Source of the DNA: Terriglobus tenax
GTDB lineage: Bacteria; Acidobacteriota; Terriglobia; Terriglobales; Acidobacteriaceae
Direction of reading: 5' to 3'
Assembly (NCBI RefSeq): GCF_025685395.1
Contig: NZ_JAGSYA010000003.1
Location: 372,001 to 436,000, forward strand
DNA: 64,000 bases
The notes below the pieces were generated by a model. That model made no database searches and was not told the DNA's origin. It saw nothing but the letters and a program-made list of their open reading frames with translations. A program made the position numbers and the translations under genes. Of the stretch, positions 17,376 through 26,541 are shown piece by piece. Numbering within the stretch: position 1 is the stretch's first letter; each line of letters opens with the position of its first letter.

Positions 17376-19262
17376 ATGAGCCTGCTTAACCAGATACATT
17401 CGCCCGCGGACGTCAAAAAGCTTTCCATTCCTGAGCTGACCCAGCTCGCAGAAGAGATCCGCGAACGGCTCATTGTCGGTGTTTCTCGGACTGGTGGCCA
17501 TATCGGCCCCAATCTCGGCGTGGTGGAACTCACCATCGCTATGCACTATGTGTTTGATACGCCGAAAGATAGCTTCGTTTTCGACGTTTCGCACCAGGCC
17601 TATGTGCACAAGCTTCTGACCGGTCGCGCCAGCCAGTTTGAGACCATCCGCCAGCCCGGCGGCCTCAACGGCTTCATGCTCCGCACCGAAAGCGAGCACG
17701 ACAGCTTCGGCGCAGGCCACGCAGGCACGGCTCTTTCCGCCGCCCTCGGCATGGCCGTCGCCCGCGATATGTCCGGTGGCGACGAACACATCGTCGCCTT
17801 GGCCGGCGACGCCGCCTTCACCAACGGCGTCACCATGGAGGCGCTGAACAACATCGCCACCTCTACCAAGCGCCTTATCGTCGTTCTGAACGATAACGCC
17901 TGGTCTATTGACCGTAATGTCGGAGCCATCGCCTCCTACCTGCACAAGATCGTCACCAATCCGACCTTCGTCACCTGGCATGATCGCGCTGTTGATCTCA
18001 TCGAGCGCATCGGCGGCAAGGCCGCCAAGCACGTCGCCCAGAAAGCCGAAGGCGCAGCCAAAGGCCTCATCGGTCCCGGCATGCTCTTTGAGGAGTTCGG
18101 TCTCAACTACTTCGGCCCCATCGACGGCCACGACCTGCCACTGCTGATCGAGACCTTCAAATTCCTGAAGCAGCAGAACAAGCCCGTAATCCTGCACGCC
18201 ATCACGCAGAAGGGCCGCGGCTTCCAGCCCGCCCTCGAAAAGCAGAAGAAGTTCCACGGCCTCGGCCCGTACGACCCCGAAACCGGCGAGACCAAGTCCA
18301 CCGGGCAAAAAACATATTCTGAAATCTTCGCCGAGTCGCTGAACAAGCTGGCTGACAAGAACGACAAGGTCGTCGCCATCACCGCCGCCATGCCTAACGG
18401 TACCGCGCTCGACCTCTTCCGCCCGCACCACCCCAATCGCTACTTCGACGTAGGCATCGCGGAAGAGCACGCCGTTATCTTCGCCGCCGGTATGGCCACC
18501 AAGGGCTACAAGCCCTTCTGCGCCATCTACAGCACCTTCCTGCAGCGCGCCTTCGATCCCATCGTGCACGACGTCTGCCTGCAGAACCTGCCGGTCGTCT
18601 TCTGCATGGACCGAGGCGGCCTCTCCGGTGACGACGGCCCAACCCATCACGGCCTCTTCGACATCAGCTACCTCCGCGGCATCCCCAACATCATCCACAT
18701 GGTGCCCAAGGACGAAGACGAGCTGGCGGACATGATGTACACCGCCATGTTGCACCCCGGTGCCTCGGCCATCCGCTACCCGCGCGGCACCGGCCCCGGA
18801 ACCCCGGTCAAGGACAACCCCGTCGCTCTCGAGATCGGCAAGGCCGAAATTATCCGCGACGGCAGCGATGTGGCTATCTTCGGGCTGGGAGCGCTCCTGC
18901 CGTTGGCACAGGAGATGTCCGACCGCCTTGCCTCCGAAGGCCTCTCCGCAGCCGTCATCAATCCCCGCTTCGCCAAGCCGGTGGACCGCAATACGATTGC
19001 CCACTACGCAAAACAGTGCGGCCTCATCGTCACCTTCGAGGACCACGTCCTCGCCGGCGGCTTCGGTTCAGCGGTGCTCGAAGCCCTGAACTCCCTCGAG
19101 ATCCAGGTTCCGGTCGTCCGCATCGGCTGGCCCGATGAGTTCATCGAACACGGCAAGGTAGAAGCCCTGCGTGAGAAGTACGGCATCACGGTCGACGCCG
19201 CCATGCAACAGGCCCGCCCCTTCCTCAACGCCATCATGAAGAGCCACCTGGTCGCCCACTAA
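17376..19262 (+). CDS. dxs: 1-deoxy-D-xylulose-5-phosphate synthase family enzyme
   Basis: A 628-residue thiamine-diphosphate enzyme of the DXS family, which joins pyruvate and glyceraldehyde 3-phosphate at the entry to non-mevalonate isoprenoid synthesis. Supporting motifs: GGHIGPNLGVVELTIAMHYV, DVSHQAYVHKLLTGR, GAGHAGTALSAALG, FCMDRGGLSGDDGPTHHGLF, AIRYPRGTGPG and LAGGFGSAVLEAL. The ThDP motif reads GDAAFTNG, with Ala where nearly all DXS proteins have Gly (GDGAxTxG), then LNDNAWSIDRNVGA. The ATG at 17376 (MSLLNQIHSPADVKKLS) matches the family N-terminus better than an upstream TTG. Whether this is the main housekeeping DXS or a paralogue cannot be decided here. Confidence 0.82.
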   Translation: MSLLNQIHSPADVKKLSIPELTQLAEEIRERLIVGVSRTGGHIGPNLGVVELTIAMHYVFDTPKDSFVFDVSHQAYVHKLLTGRASQFETIRQPGGLNGFMLRTESEHDSFGAGHAGTALSAALGMAVARDMSGGDEHIVALAGDAAFTNGVTMEALNNIATSTKRLIVVLNDNAWSIDRNVGAIASYLHKIVTNPTFVTWHDRAVDLIERIGGKAAKHVAQKAEGAAKGLIGPGMLFEEFGLNYFGPIDGHDLPLLIETFKFLKQQNKPVILHAITQKGRGFQPALEKQKKFHGLGPYDPETGETKSTGQKTYSEIFAESLNKLADKNDKVVAITAAMPNGTALDLFRPHHPNRYFDVGIAEEHAVIFAAGMATKGYKPFCAIYSTFLQRAFDPIVHDVCLQNLPVVFCMDRGGLSGDDGPTHHGLFDISYLRGIPNIIHMVPKDEDELADMMYTAMLHPGASAIRYPRGTGPGTPVKDNPVALEIGKAEIIRDGSDVAIFGLGALLPLAQEMSDRLASEGLSAAVINPRFAKPVDRNTIAHYAKQCGLIVTFEDHVLAGGFGSAVLEALNSLEIQVPVVRIGWPDEFIEHGKVEALREKYGITVDAAMQQARPFLNAIMKSHLVAH

Positions 19263-19515
19263 ACCCTTTCTGGTTGTCGTCCGCAGGGATCTGCTTTTCA
19301 TCCAACCGGGTGCCTACGCTCGCAAACCGGGATCCCCGGAGACTTGGTCGTTGGGGTGGAACGCTAGGTTGGGTTCGTAAGCCAGATGTGGGAAATCGAG
19401 CAAAGCTCGATCCGCTTCGCCTAAGGCAAGGCTTCAGTCATGTAGAAGAAGTCTCCCAAAGAAATAAAAACGCCGGCCTCGATGGCCGGCGCCCCTCGCA
19501 GCGAAGAAGGCCTAC
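19263..19515. repeat. Mosaic intergenic repeat block
   Basis: Carries several modules found elsewhere in the window: AGGGATCTGCTTTTC, CCAGATGTGGGAAATCGAGC, CAAGGCTTCAGTC and the hairpin CGCCGGCC-TCGAT-GGCCGGCG (19471-19491). No coding sequence is seen. It separates the convergent DXS-family and ABC-permease genes and the hairpin could terminate both. Confidence 0.65.
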
Positions 19516-20925
19516 CTACCTCCCCCGATACGACCCAATCCTCACCCCATCCACATCCATCACCAAGCGAAACCGCCCAGCCTCCCCATACTCGGTAAAC
19601 CGCATCGCATCCCCTGCACAGACCTTCTCCTTAAACGGCAAACCCTCTATCACCACCGGATCAGGCACCGTCCCCGCAGGCACATGTCGCAGCACCGTCG
19701 ACGCGCCACCTCCACACGCCGCGGCCTCTACTCGCGTAGGAACCCACTCACGATACGGATACCGGCAATAGACCTTCCCCGCAATCAGGGAACAGGCGCC
19801 ATCCATCGGCCCATCAAACTTCGCAGCCGCCCTCACCTCTCGTAAATGCACAGGCCTCCACTCCTCCGCCACCAGTTCCAGATGCACCTTCGCATCTGCC
19901 GCAGCCAGGTTGTTGAACACGCGCTTCGGCATCAGAAAACCAATCGTATGCTCTCCCACCACCGCACTCTCCCACGGCAGGGCATAGTGCACCTCTCCAC
20001 TGTCTATTTCCACCGCCACATGCGTCTCGCGCAGCTTCGCATCGGCAGTGAAGCCGTCGATATGCATCGGCAGCTTCACCTCCATCATGTCCTTCGGAAC
20101 ATCCATGTCCTCGCCGCGTTCGTCATAGGGAGTGCTTCCCAAAAACACCAGCCGCAACGAACTCGCTTTTGGATAATGACTCCTAATCAGCACCTTCACC
20201 GGAGTACCAAATCCTCCCCGGTCATACCCAAACATCATCAGCAGGAACAACATCAGCAAGCCCACGATTGCCCATCGGGAACGCAGCGTCCTCCGTCGTG
20301 CGTACTGATAGATCAGGATCGTCACCATCAGCCCGCCCATTACCACGCAGAACACCGCCAGCGAATACGGTGGGGACATTCGCATGTCCGTCCCCGACAT
20401 CACAAAGGTCAACAGCCCTGCCCACGCCACCATCAGCCCCGCGACAAACGTAAACATCATCGCCAGGTTCTCCGTTACCGAGGCCACCAACAGCAACGGC
20501 AGCCACGCATGCAACGCAAACCGCATCAGCGTCAACGCCATGCCGTCCTTATCCGCGAACGGATTCAATCCGGCCACCAGAAGCATCGCCCACTGCATCA
20601 GCGCCAAGGGAAGTCCCACGAACATCACAACAAACAGCGCCTTCGCTCCCAGCAATGACTGCCACCGGTAAGGCCGCGTAATCCAGAACTGTTCCTGGCC
20701 CAGCAGGTTGTCGCCATGCACCGCGCGCGCAATCATGACGAGCCAGCATGCAGGAATCAACACCTTCAGCAGCGTCACAAACAGCGCCAGCATCTGGCTG
20801 GGAGCTTGCCCTAACCGCACCTGTGGAGCCGCCACGGCAAATGCCACCAGCAGCAGCGCATACACACAAAGCTCCGTCCGCAGATTCCGTGCATCCTTCC
20901 AGAAAACCAGCCATACCTGCTTCAT
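19516..20925 (-). CDS. ABC-2 type transporter permease
   Basis: A 469-residue protein with about six membrane helices in its first 230 residues (e.g. LCVYALLLVAFAVAAP, MLALFVTLLKVLIPACWLVM, LLLVASVTENLAMMFTFVAG) and a large extracytoplasmic beta-rich tail of about 230 residues. It opens MKQVWLVFWKDARNLRTELC, typical of ABC-2 permeases. Its start overlaps the stop of the ATPase gene upstream (4-base overlap), so both are translated together. The C-terminal extracytoplasmic part is unusual for ABC-2 permeases and may bind a ligand or cell-wall component. It completes the GntR-ATPase-permease operon; export of an antimicrobial or lipid is a common role for such operons but unproved here. Confidence 0.85.
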   Translation of the reverse strand: MKQVWLVFWKDARNLRTELCVYALLLVAFAVAAPQVRLGQAPSQMLALFVTLLKVLIPACWLVMIARAVHGDNLLGQEQFWITRPYRWQSLLGAKALFVVMFVGLPLALMQWAMLLVAGLNPFADKDGMALTLMRFALHAWLPLLLVASVTENLAMMFTFVAGLMVAWAGLLTFVMSGTDMRMSPPYSLAVFCVVMGGLMVTILIYQYARRRTLRSRWAIVGLLMLFLLMMFGYDRGGFGTPVKVLIRSHYPKASSLRLVFLGSTPYDERGEDMDVPKDMMEVKLPMHIDGFTADAKLRETHVAVEIDSGEVHYALPWESAVVGEHTIGFLMPKRVFNNLAAADAKVHLELVAEEWRPVHLREVRAAAKFDGPMDGACSLIAGKVYCRYPYREWVPTRVEAAACGGGASTVLRHVPAGTVPDPVVIEGLPFKEKVCAGDAMRFTEYGEAGRFRLVMDVDGVRIGSYRGR

Positions 20926-21818
20926 GCGTGGCCCGCCTTGTTCAAGGCTAGAAAGATCGCACGCAGGTTCATGCCCTCGGACTGCACCGCTACGGCCTGC
21001 GGCATCAACGCGCGAATTGCATCCTCATGCCCATCCACATCCGCCTGCATATCCACAAACCGAAGCATCGCGCCCTTCGCCTCCGCTGCCACACACCCGT
21101 TGGGCAGCGCCGTCTTCATACGTTCCGCCACATCTCCCGCAAAGGTCACCGTCACCTCTCTGCATCGAGCCAGCAACTCATCAATCGGCTCAGCAAACAG
21201 CAGCCTTCCCTCGCGCAGAAACGCTATATGCGTCGCAAAGGTCTCCATCTCTTCCAGATCGTGGGAGCTGATCAACACCGTCGTCTCGCCATCATGTGTC
21301 CGGTCCAGCAGTGTCTGAATCAACTCCGTCCTCACCGCAATATCCAACCCGGAGAACGGCTCATCCATCACCAGCAACTCCGGACCAAAGGCCAGCACAC
21401 TGGCCAATGCCAGTTTCATCCGCATGCCGCGCGAAAGATCTTTGATCTTCCGCTCCGCAGGCAATTGCAACTCCTCCAGCAATCCCTCATCGTTCCACCT
21501 GGGATACATCGGTCGCAGATGCCGCATCAACCCGCTAACGGTCATCCATTCCGGCATCTCCTGGTTCTCTGACACATACCCAATACGGGTAAACGCATCC
21601 CCGCGTAGAGAAGCCGTTGGCATCCCAAGCACCGTGGCTTCACCCGTTGTCGGCTCAAGAATATTCAGCAGCAGTTTGATCAACGTGCTCTTGCCCGCTC
21701 CGTTGTGGCCAACCAGCGCAACAATCGCACCGCGCGGCACCGCCAGGTCCATCGCTTCCAGCACCGTGCTTTTGCCTATCCGCTTGCTCAATTGGCGCGC
21801 ATCAATCGCCGGAGTCAT
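20922..21818 (-). CDS. ABC transporter ATP-binding protein
   Basis: A 298-residue ATPase. Walker A is GHNGAGKSTLIKLLL, the signature is LSRGMRMKLALAS, Walker B is LLVMDEPFSGLD and the switch His is in ISSHDLEEME. The C-terminal about 90 residues form an extra beta-rich domain seen in the YtrB/EcsA-type exporters. Its start overlaps the stop of the GntR gene by 4 bases and its stop overlaps the permease start, showing a tightly coupled three-gene operon. The transported substrate is unknown. Confidence 0.92.
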   Translation of the reverse strand: MTPAIDARQLSKRIGKSTVLEAMDLAVPRGAIVALVGHNGAGKSTLIKLLLNILEPTTGEATVLGMPTASLRGDAFTRIGYVSENQEMPEWMTVSGLMRHLRPMYPRWNDEGLLEELQLPAERKIKDLSRGMRMKLALASVLAFGPELLVMDEPFSGLDIAVRTELIQTLLDRTHDGETTVLISSHDLEEMETFATHIAFLREGRLLFAEPIDELLARCREVTVTFAGDVAERMKTALPNGCVAAEAKGAMLRFVDMQADVDGHEDAIRALMPQAVAVQSEGMNLRAIFLALNKAGHA

Positions 21819-22213
21819 TTGTAGCTCTCCTCGTGGCTTGAAAGCCGCCGCCAGTGCCGCCGGACTGCCTCCAGCACCTCCTCCACATCAATCGACAGCC
21901 GCTTGGCCTCTACCACCAGCTCTTCCATCTGCCGGTTCAGCAACTCGGTGCGCTCGCTGGAACTCGACCCCGGCAGCTTCGCCACCACCGTTCCAATGCC
22001 CGGATGCGATTCCAGCAACCCGTCGCTCAGCAGCTGCGCAATCACCTTGTGCGCCGTGTTGGGATTGATCTTCAGTTCCCGCGAAAGCGTGCGCACCGAG
22101 GGAAACGCATCGCCCGGGCGGAGCTGTCCGCTCACAATGGCGCGCGTCGCAGCATATACAGCCTGCTCGTAGATCGGAACTCCAGGTCGGGATTGCAGCC
22201 GAAACGGAATCAT
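21815..22213 (-). CDS. GntR-family regulator, YtrA subfamily
   Basis: A 132-residue regulator: an N-terminal winged helix (MIPFRLQSRPGVPIYEQ, AIVSGQLRPGDAFPSVRTLS, RELKINPNTAHKVIAQLLSD, GLLESHPGIGTVVAK) and a short C-terminal helical tail, the YtrA layout. YtrA-type proteins repress the ABC operon they head. The ATG at 22213 fits the conserved start; upstream extension has no family match. An inverted repeat GTGTACTA-N7-TAGAACAC lies directly before it. glpK is divergent, about 78 bases away. Confidence 0.88.
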   Translation of the reverse strand: MIPFRLQSRPGVPIYEQAVYAATRAIVSGQLRPGDAFPSVRTLSRELKINPNTAHKVIAQLLSDGLLESHPGIGTVVAKLPGSSSSERTELLNRQMEELVVEAKRLSIDVEEVLEAVRRHWRRLSSHEESYK

Positions 22214-22216
22214 GAT

Positions 22217-22239
22217 GTGTTCTAGTACGCATAGTACAC
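22217..22239. promoter_or_regulatory. Operator for the YtrA-type GntR regulator
   Basis: Read on the minus strand, GTGTACTA-N7-TAGAACAC forms an inverted repeat with 7 of 8 arm bases matching. It ends 3 bases before the GntR start codon, so a bound repressor would block the promoter or the ribosome-binding region. Its sequence resembles YtrA operators (AGTGTA..TACACT). The divergent glpK promoter is within reach. Confidence 0.65.
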
Positions 22240-22291
22240 CTTCCACCCTTCAAGCAACATGCTTATGATGGGAGCGACTCTTGGAGGCCAA

Positions 22292-23803
<1,512 letters not shown>

Positions 23804-24532
23804 ATGCTCTCTCCGTTCGTTGGAGAATTTCTCGGCACCGCCGTTCTTATCCTCATGGGTGAAGGCGTCGTCGCCGGCGTTCTACTGAAGGGCAGCAAGG
23901 CAGAGAACGCGGGCTGGATCTCGATTACCGCCGCATGGGGCTTCGCCGTCTTCTGTGGCGTCATCACGGCAATTGCCTGCGGCTCCCCAGCAGCGCACCT
24001 CAATCCCGCCGTCACCATCGCCGTCGCCGTACACACCGGGCAGTGGGCCACCGTGCCCTCGTTCCTGCTGGCTCAGATGCTCGGCGGCGCTGCCGGAGCC
24101 GCCATCAACTGGTTCTTCTGGATGCCGCACTGGGCTATGACAGAAGACCAGGGAGCAAAGCTCGCTGTCTTCTGCACCGCTCCCGCCGTCCGCAAGCCAT
24201 GGCTCAACCTTCTGCAGGAAGCCATCGCCACCGGAGTCCTTCTGCTGGTCATCGAGTGCATCGGCTCCAGGCTCTTTGCTATATCAGGACCAGCACCCGG
24301 CCTCTCGCCTTATCTGGTGGCTATTCTCGTCTGGGGCGTCGGCCTCTCGCTCGGAGGAACCACCGGCTACGCCATCAATCCCGCCCGCGATCTGGCTCCA
24401 CGTCTGATGCACCAGTTGCTGCCGGTAGCAGGCAAGGGAAGCTCCGACTGGAGCTACGCCTGGGTTCCCGTCGCCGGTCCCATCCTCGGAGCCATTGTCA
24501 TGGGCCTGGCCTTCCGCGCGCTCGGCATTTAG
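23804..24532 (+). CDS. glpF: Glycerol uptake facilitator (aquaglyceroporin)
   Basis: A 242-residue MIP-family channel conducting glycerol across the inner membrane. Both pore-lining NPA motifs are present: AHLNPAVTIAVAV and YAINPARDLAPRLM, the second in the NPARD form with the Asp typical of glycerol-conducting members. Six hydrophobic segments are evident. It starts directly after the glpK stop (TAAATG), so the two are translationally coupled and give uptake plus trapping of glycerol. Confidence 0.94.
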   Translation: MLSPFVGEFLGTAVLILMGEGVVAGVLLKGSKAENAGWISITAAWGFAVFCGVITAIACGSPAAHLNPAVTIAVAVHTGQWATVPSFLLAQMLGGAAGAAINWFFWMPHWAMTEDQGAKLAVFCTAPAVRKPWLNLLQEAIATGVLLLVIECIGSRLFAISGPAPGLSPYLVAILVWGVGLSLGGTTGYAINPARDLAPRLMHQLLPVAGKGSSDWSYAWVPVAGPILGAIVMGLAFRALGI

Positions 24533-24683
24533 CTTTTCTTGCTTTGTCATCTCGACCGGAGCGAAGCGAAGTGGAGGGACCTGTATTTGCTTTTCTTGTA
24601 TTCTGTCAGCCTGGAAGGATCTGCTTCTCCCCGCCACAACTCTGGGTGCCCCATCCATCGCGAAGCGATGGGTGGGAAGAGAA
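24533..24683. repeat. Mosaic intergenic repeat block
   Basis: Contains GTCATCTCGACCGGAGCGAA, GAAGTGGAGGGACCTG, AAGGATCTGCTTCTC and GGGTGCCCCATCCATCGCGA followed by AGCGATGGGTGGGA. The last pair forms a near-perfect hairpin. It lies between convergent glpF and glpD and holds no gene. Confidence 0.65.
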
Positions 24684-26252
24684 TCAGCCCCGGCTCTCCG
24701 CCAGATAAAACCGCTCCGCCAGCTCCGTAAACGCCGCCACCTGCCCTGCCTGCCAGGCCTCATCCTTGCCCAGCTCAGTCGCCAGAATCTCCGCCACCTT
24801 CGGCGCCGACCGCACTGCGGCCTTCGCATCCAGGATCAGCGCGCGGCAACGGCGGCTCAGTACATCCTCCACCGTCCGCGCCATCTCCGCACGGGCGGCA
24901 TACACCACCTCGGCACGCAGAAAGGGAAGCGCGCCATCCAGCTTTTCTCCCAGGGCCGGCTCGTTCCCAATCAGCGTCTCAATGGCCACGCGCGCCGTTC
25001 CATACCGAGACATGTGGTCGCGCGGGTCGCCCGCCTTCATCGGAGCGCCGTGCAGCAACAGCGTCTCTGTCCTGCACTCCTTTGCCGCCAGAGCTCCATG
25101 CTTGATGGCAAAGTCCACCAGGTCCTGCGCCATGCGGCGATAGGTGGTCCACTTGCCACCGGCAATCGTCAGCAGGCCCGAAGGAGAAATCTCAATATGG
25201 TGCTCGCGCGACAGCTTTGAGGTTGCCGCCGCTGCGCCCGTCACCAGCGGCCTTAAGCCCGAAAAGACCGACAGAATATCCGCCCGCGTAATCGTGTGCT
25301 GCAGGTACGGATTGATGTGGTGCAACAGGTAGTCAATCTCATCGGCCTCATGCCCCGGCTCAGTCTCCGGCTTCGGAGCAGCCAGGTCCGTCGTTCCGAT
25401 CACCACCTTGCCCAGCCACGGAATCGCAAAGATCACACGGCCGTCCTCGGTCTTCGGCACCATGATGGCGTGCCCGCTGCCCAGTACGGTCGGCGGCACC
25501 ACAATGTGCGTTCCGCGCGAGACATTCAGCAGCGGAGCTTCCTTCGGATCATCCAGGTGCCGCAGATCGTCCGTAAAAATGCCAGTGGCATTTACAAACA
25601 CCTTCGCGCGCACCGTGATCGCTTCACCCGTCTCCTGGTCCCACACCAGCGCACTGGTGATCTTGTCGTGGGCCTTGGAGAAGGCAACGCAGCGCACATA
25701 ATTCAGCACCACCGCGCCATGGTCTACCGCCGTGCGCGCCAGCGCCAGCGCAAACCGCGCATCGTCAAACTGCCCATCGTGATAGACAACCGCCCCCTTC
25801 AGGTTCTTCTGCGCAATGTTCGGCAGCAGGGCAACGGTCTTTTTTTTGCCAAGGATCGAGGTTGGCCCCATCGTCGCCTTGCCGCTCAGCAGGTCATACA
25901 GCTTCAACCCTGCGCCATACCACGGCAGATCGAACCACTTATAAGCCGGAGTCACAAACGGCAGCGGCTGTACCAGGTGCGGCGCGTTGTGCAACATCGC
26001 CGCACGCTCATGCAGCGCCTCATACACCAGGTGGATCTGGCCGGAAGCCAGGTACCGCACCCCGCCATGCACCAGCTTGGTCGCACGAGAACTCGTCGCA
26101 TGGGCAAAGTCTCCAGCGTCGATCAGTGCCGTGCGATAGCCTCGTGTCACCGCGTCCACCGCAATGCCAAGCCCGGTAGCGCCGCCACCGAGAATCAGCA
26201 AGTCGAATTCTTCTGTTTGCAGCCGGTGCAGAGCCTGTGCGCGATCGTTCAT
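24684..26252 (-). CDS. glpD: Glycerol-3-phosphate dehydrogenase (FAD, aerobic type)
   Basis: A 522-residue flavoprotein that oxidises glycerol 3-phosphate to dihydroxyacetone phosphate and passes electrons to quinone at the inner membrane. The N-terminal DLLILGGGATGLGIAVDAV is the GxGxxG FAD site; SSRATKLVHGGVRYL and AITVRAKVFVNATGIFTDDL are further GlpD signatures, and GGKWTTYRRMAQDLVDFA opens the C-terminal DAO_C domain. It is convergent with glpK-glpF, completing glycerol use: uptake, phosphorylation, oxidation. Length is normal. Confidence 0.95.
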   Translation of the reverse strand: MNDRAQALHRLQTEEFDLLILGGGATGLGIAVDAVTRGYRTALIDAGDFAHATSSRATKLVHGGVRYLASGQIHLVYEALHERAAMLHNAPHLVQPLPFVTPAYKWFDLPWYGAGLKLYDLLSGKATMGPTSILGKKKTVALLPNIAQKNLKGAVVYHDGQFDDARFALALARTAVDHGAVVLNYVRCVAFSKAHDKITSALVWDQETGEAITVRAKVFVNATGIFTDDLRHLDDPKEAPLLNVSRGTHIVVPPTVLGSGHAIMVPKTEDGRVIFAIPWLGKVVIGTTDLAAPKPETEPGHEADEIDYLLHHINPYLQHTITRADILSVFSGLRPLVTGAAAATSKLSREHHIEISPSGLLTIAGGKWTTYRRMAQDLVDFAIKHGALAAKECRTETLLLHGAPMKAGDPRDHMSRYGTARVAIETLIGNEPALGEKLDGALPFLRAEVVYAARAEMARTVEDVLSRRCRALILDAKAAVRSAPKVAEILATELGKDEAWQAGQVAAFTELAERFYLAESRG

Positions 26253-26269
26253 GCCAGTAGCGCCATCCT

Positions 26270-26541
26270 ACGCCTCCCACGTTAAACAGAAAACCCACCA
26301 AAGAGGGGGAAGGTCTGCTGTTTTCGTTGCGCCATTCTTCGCCACGGGCGAAGGGTGTGGTATCGCGCAACGCGCGACGCTCTATCGCTGTCATCCCCAC
26401 CTTCGCGAAGCGAAGTGGAGGGGCCTGCATTGTCCGCTCGTCCGGGCACGGCTTCAGCCGCGCCAAAAATACCCCAAAGCAGCAAAAACGCCGGCCTTGA
26501 TGGCCGGCGTCCCACTTGCTTGTCATCCTGAAACAATCCAC
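26270..26541. repeat. Mosaic intergenic repeat block
   Basis: Contains CCCACCTTCGCGAAGCGAAG, TGGAGGGGCCTGCATT, GGGCACGGCTTCAGCCGCGCC and the hairpin CGCCGGCC-TTGAT-GGCCGGCG (26489-26509), then TTGTCATCCTGAAAC. No gene is seen in this gap between glpD and the M3 peptidase gene, both on the minus strand. Confidence 0.65.
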
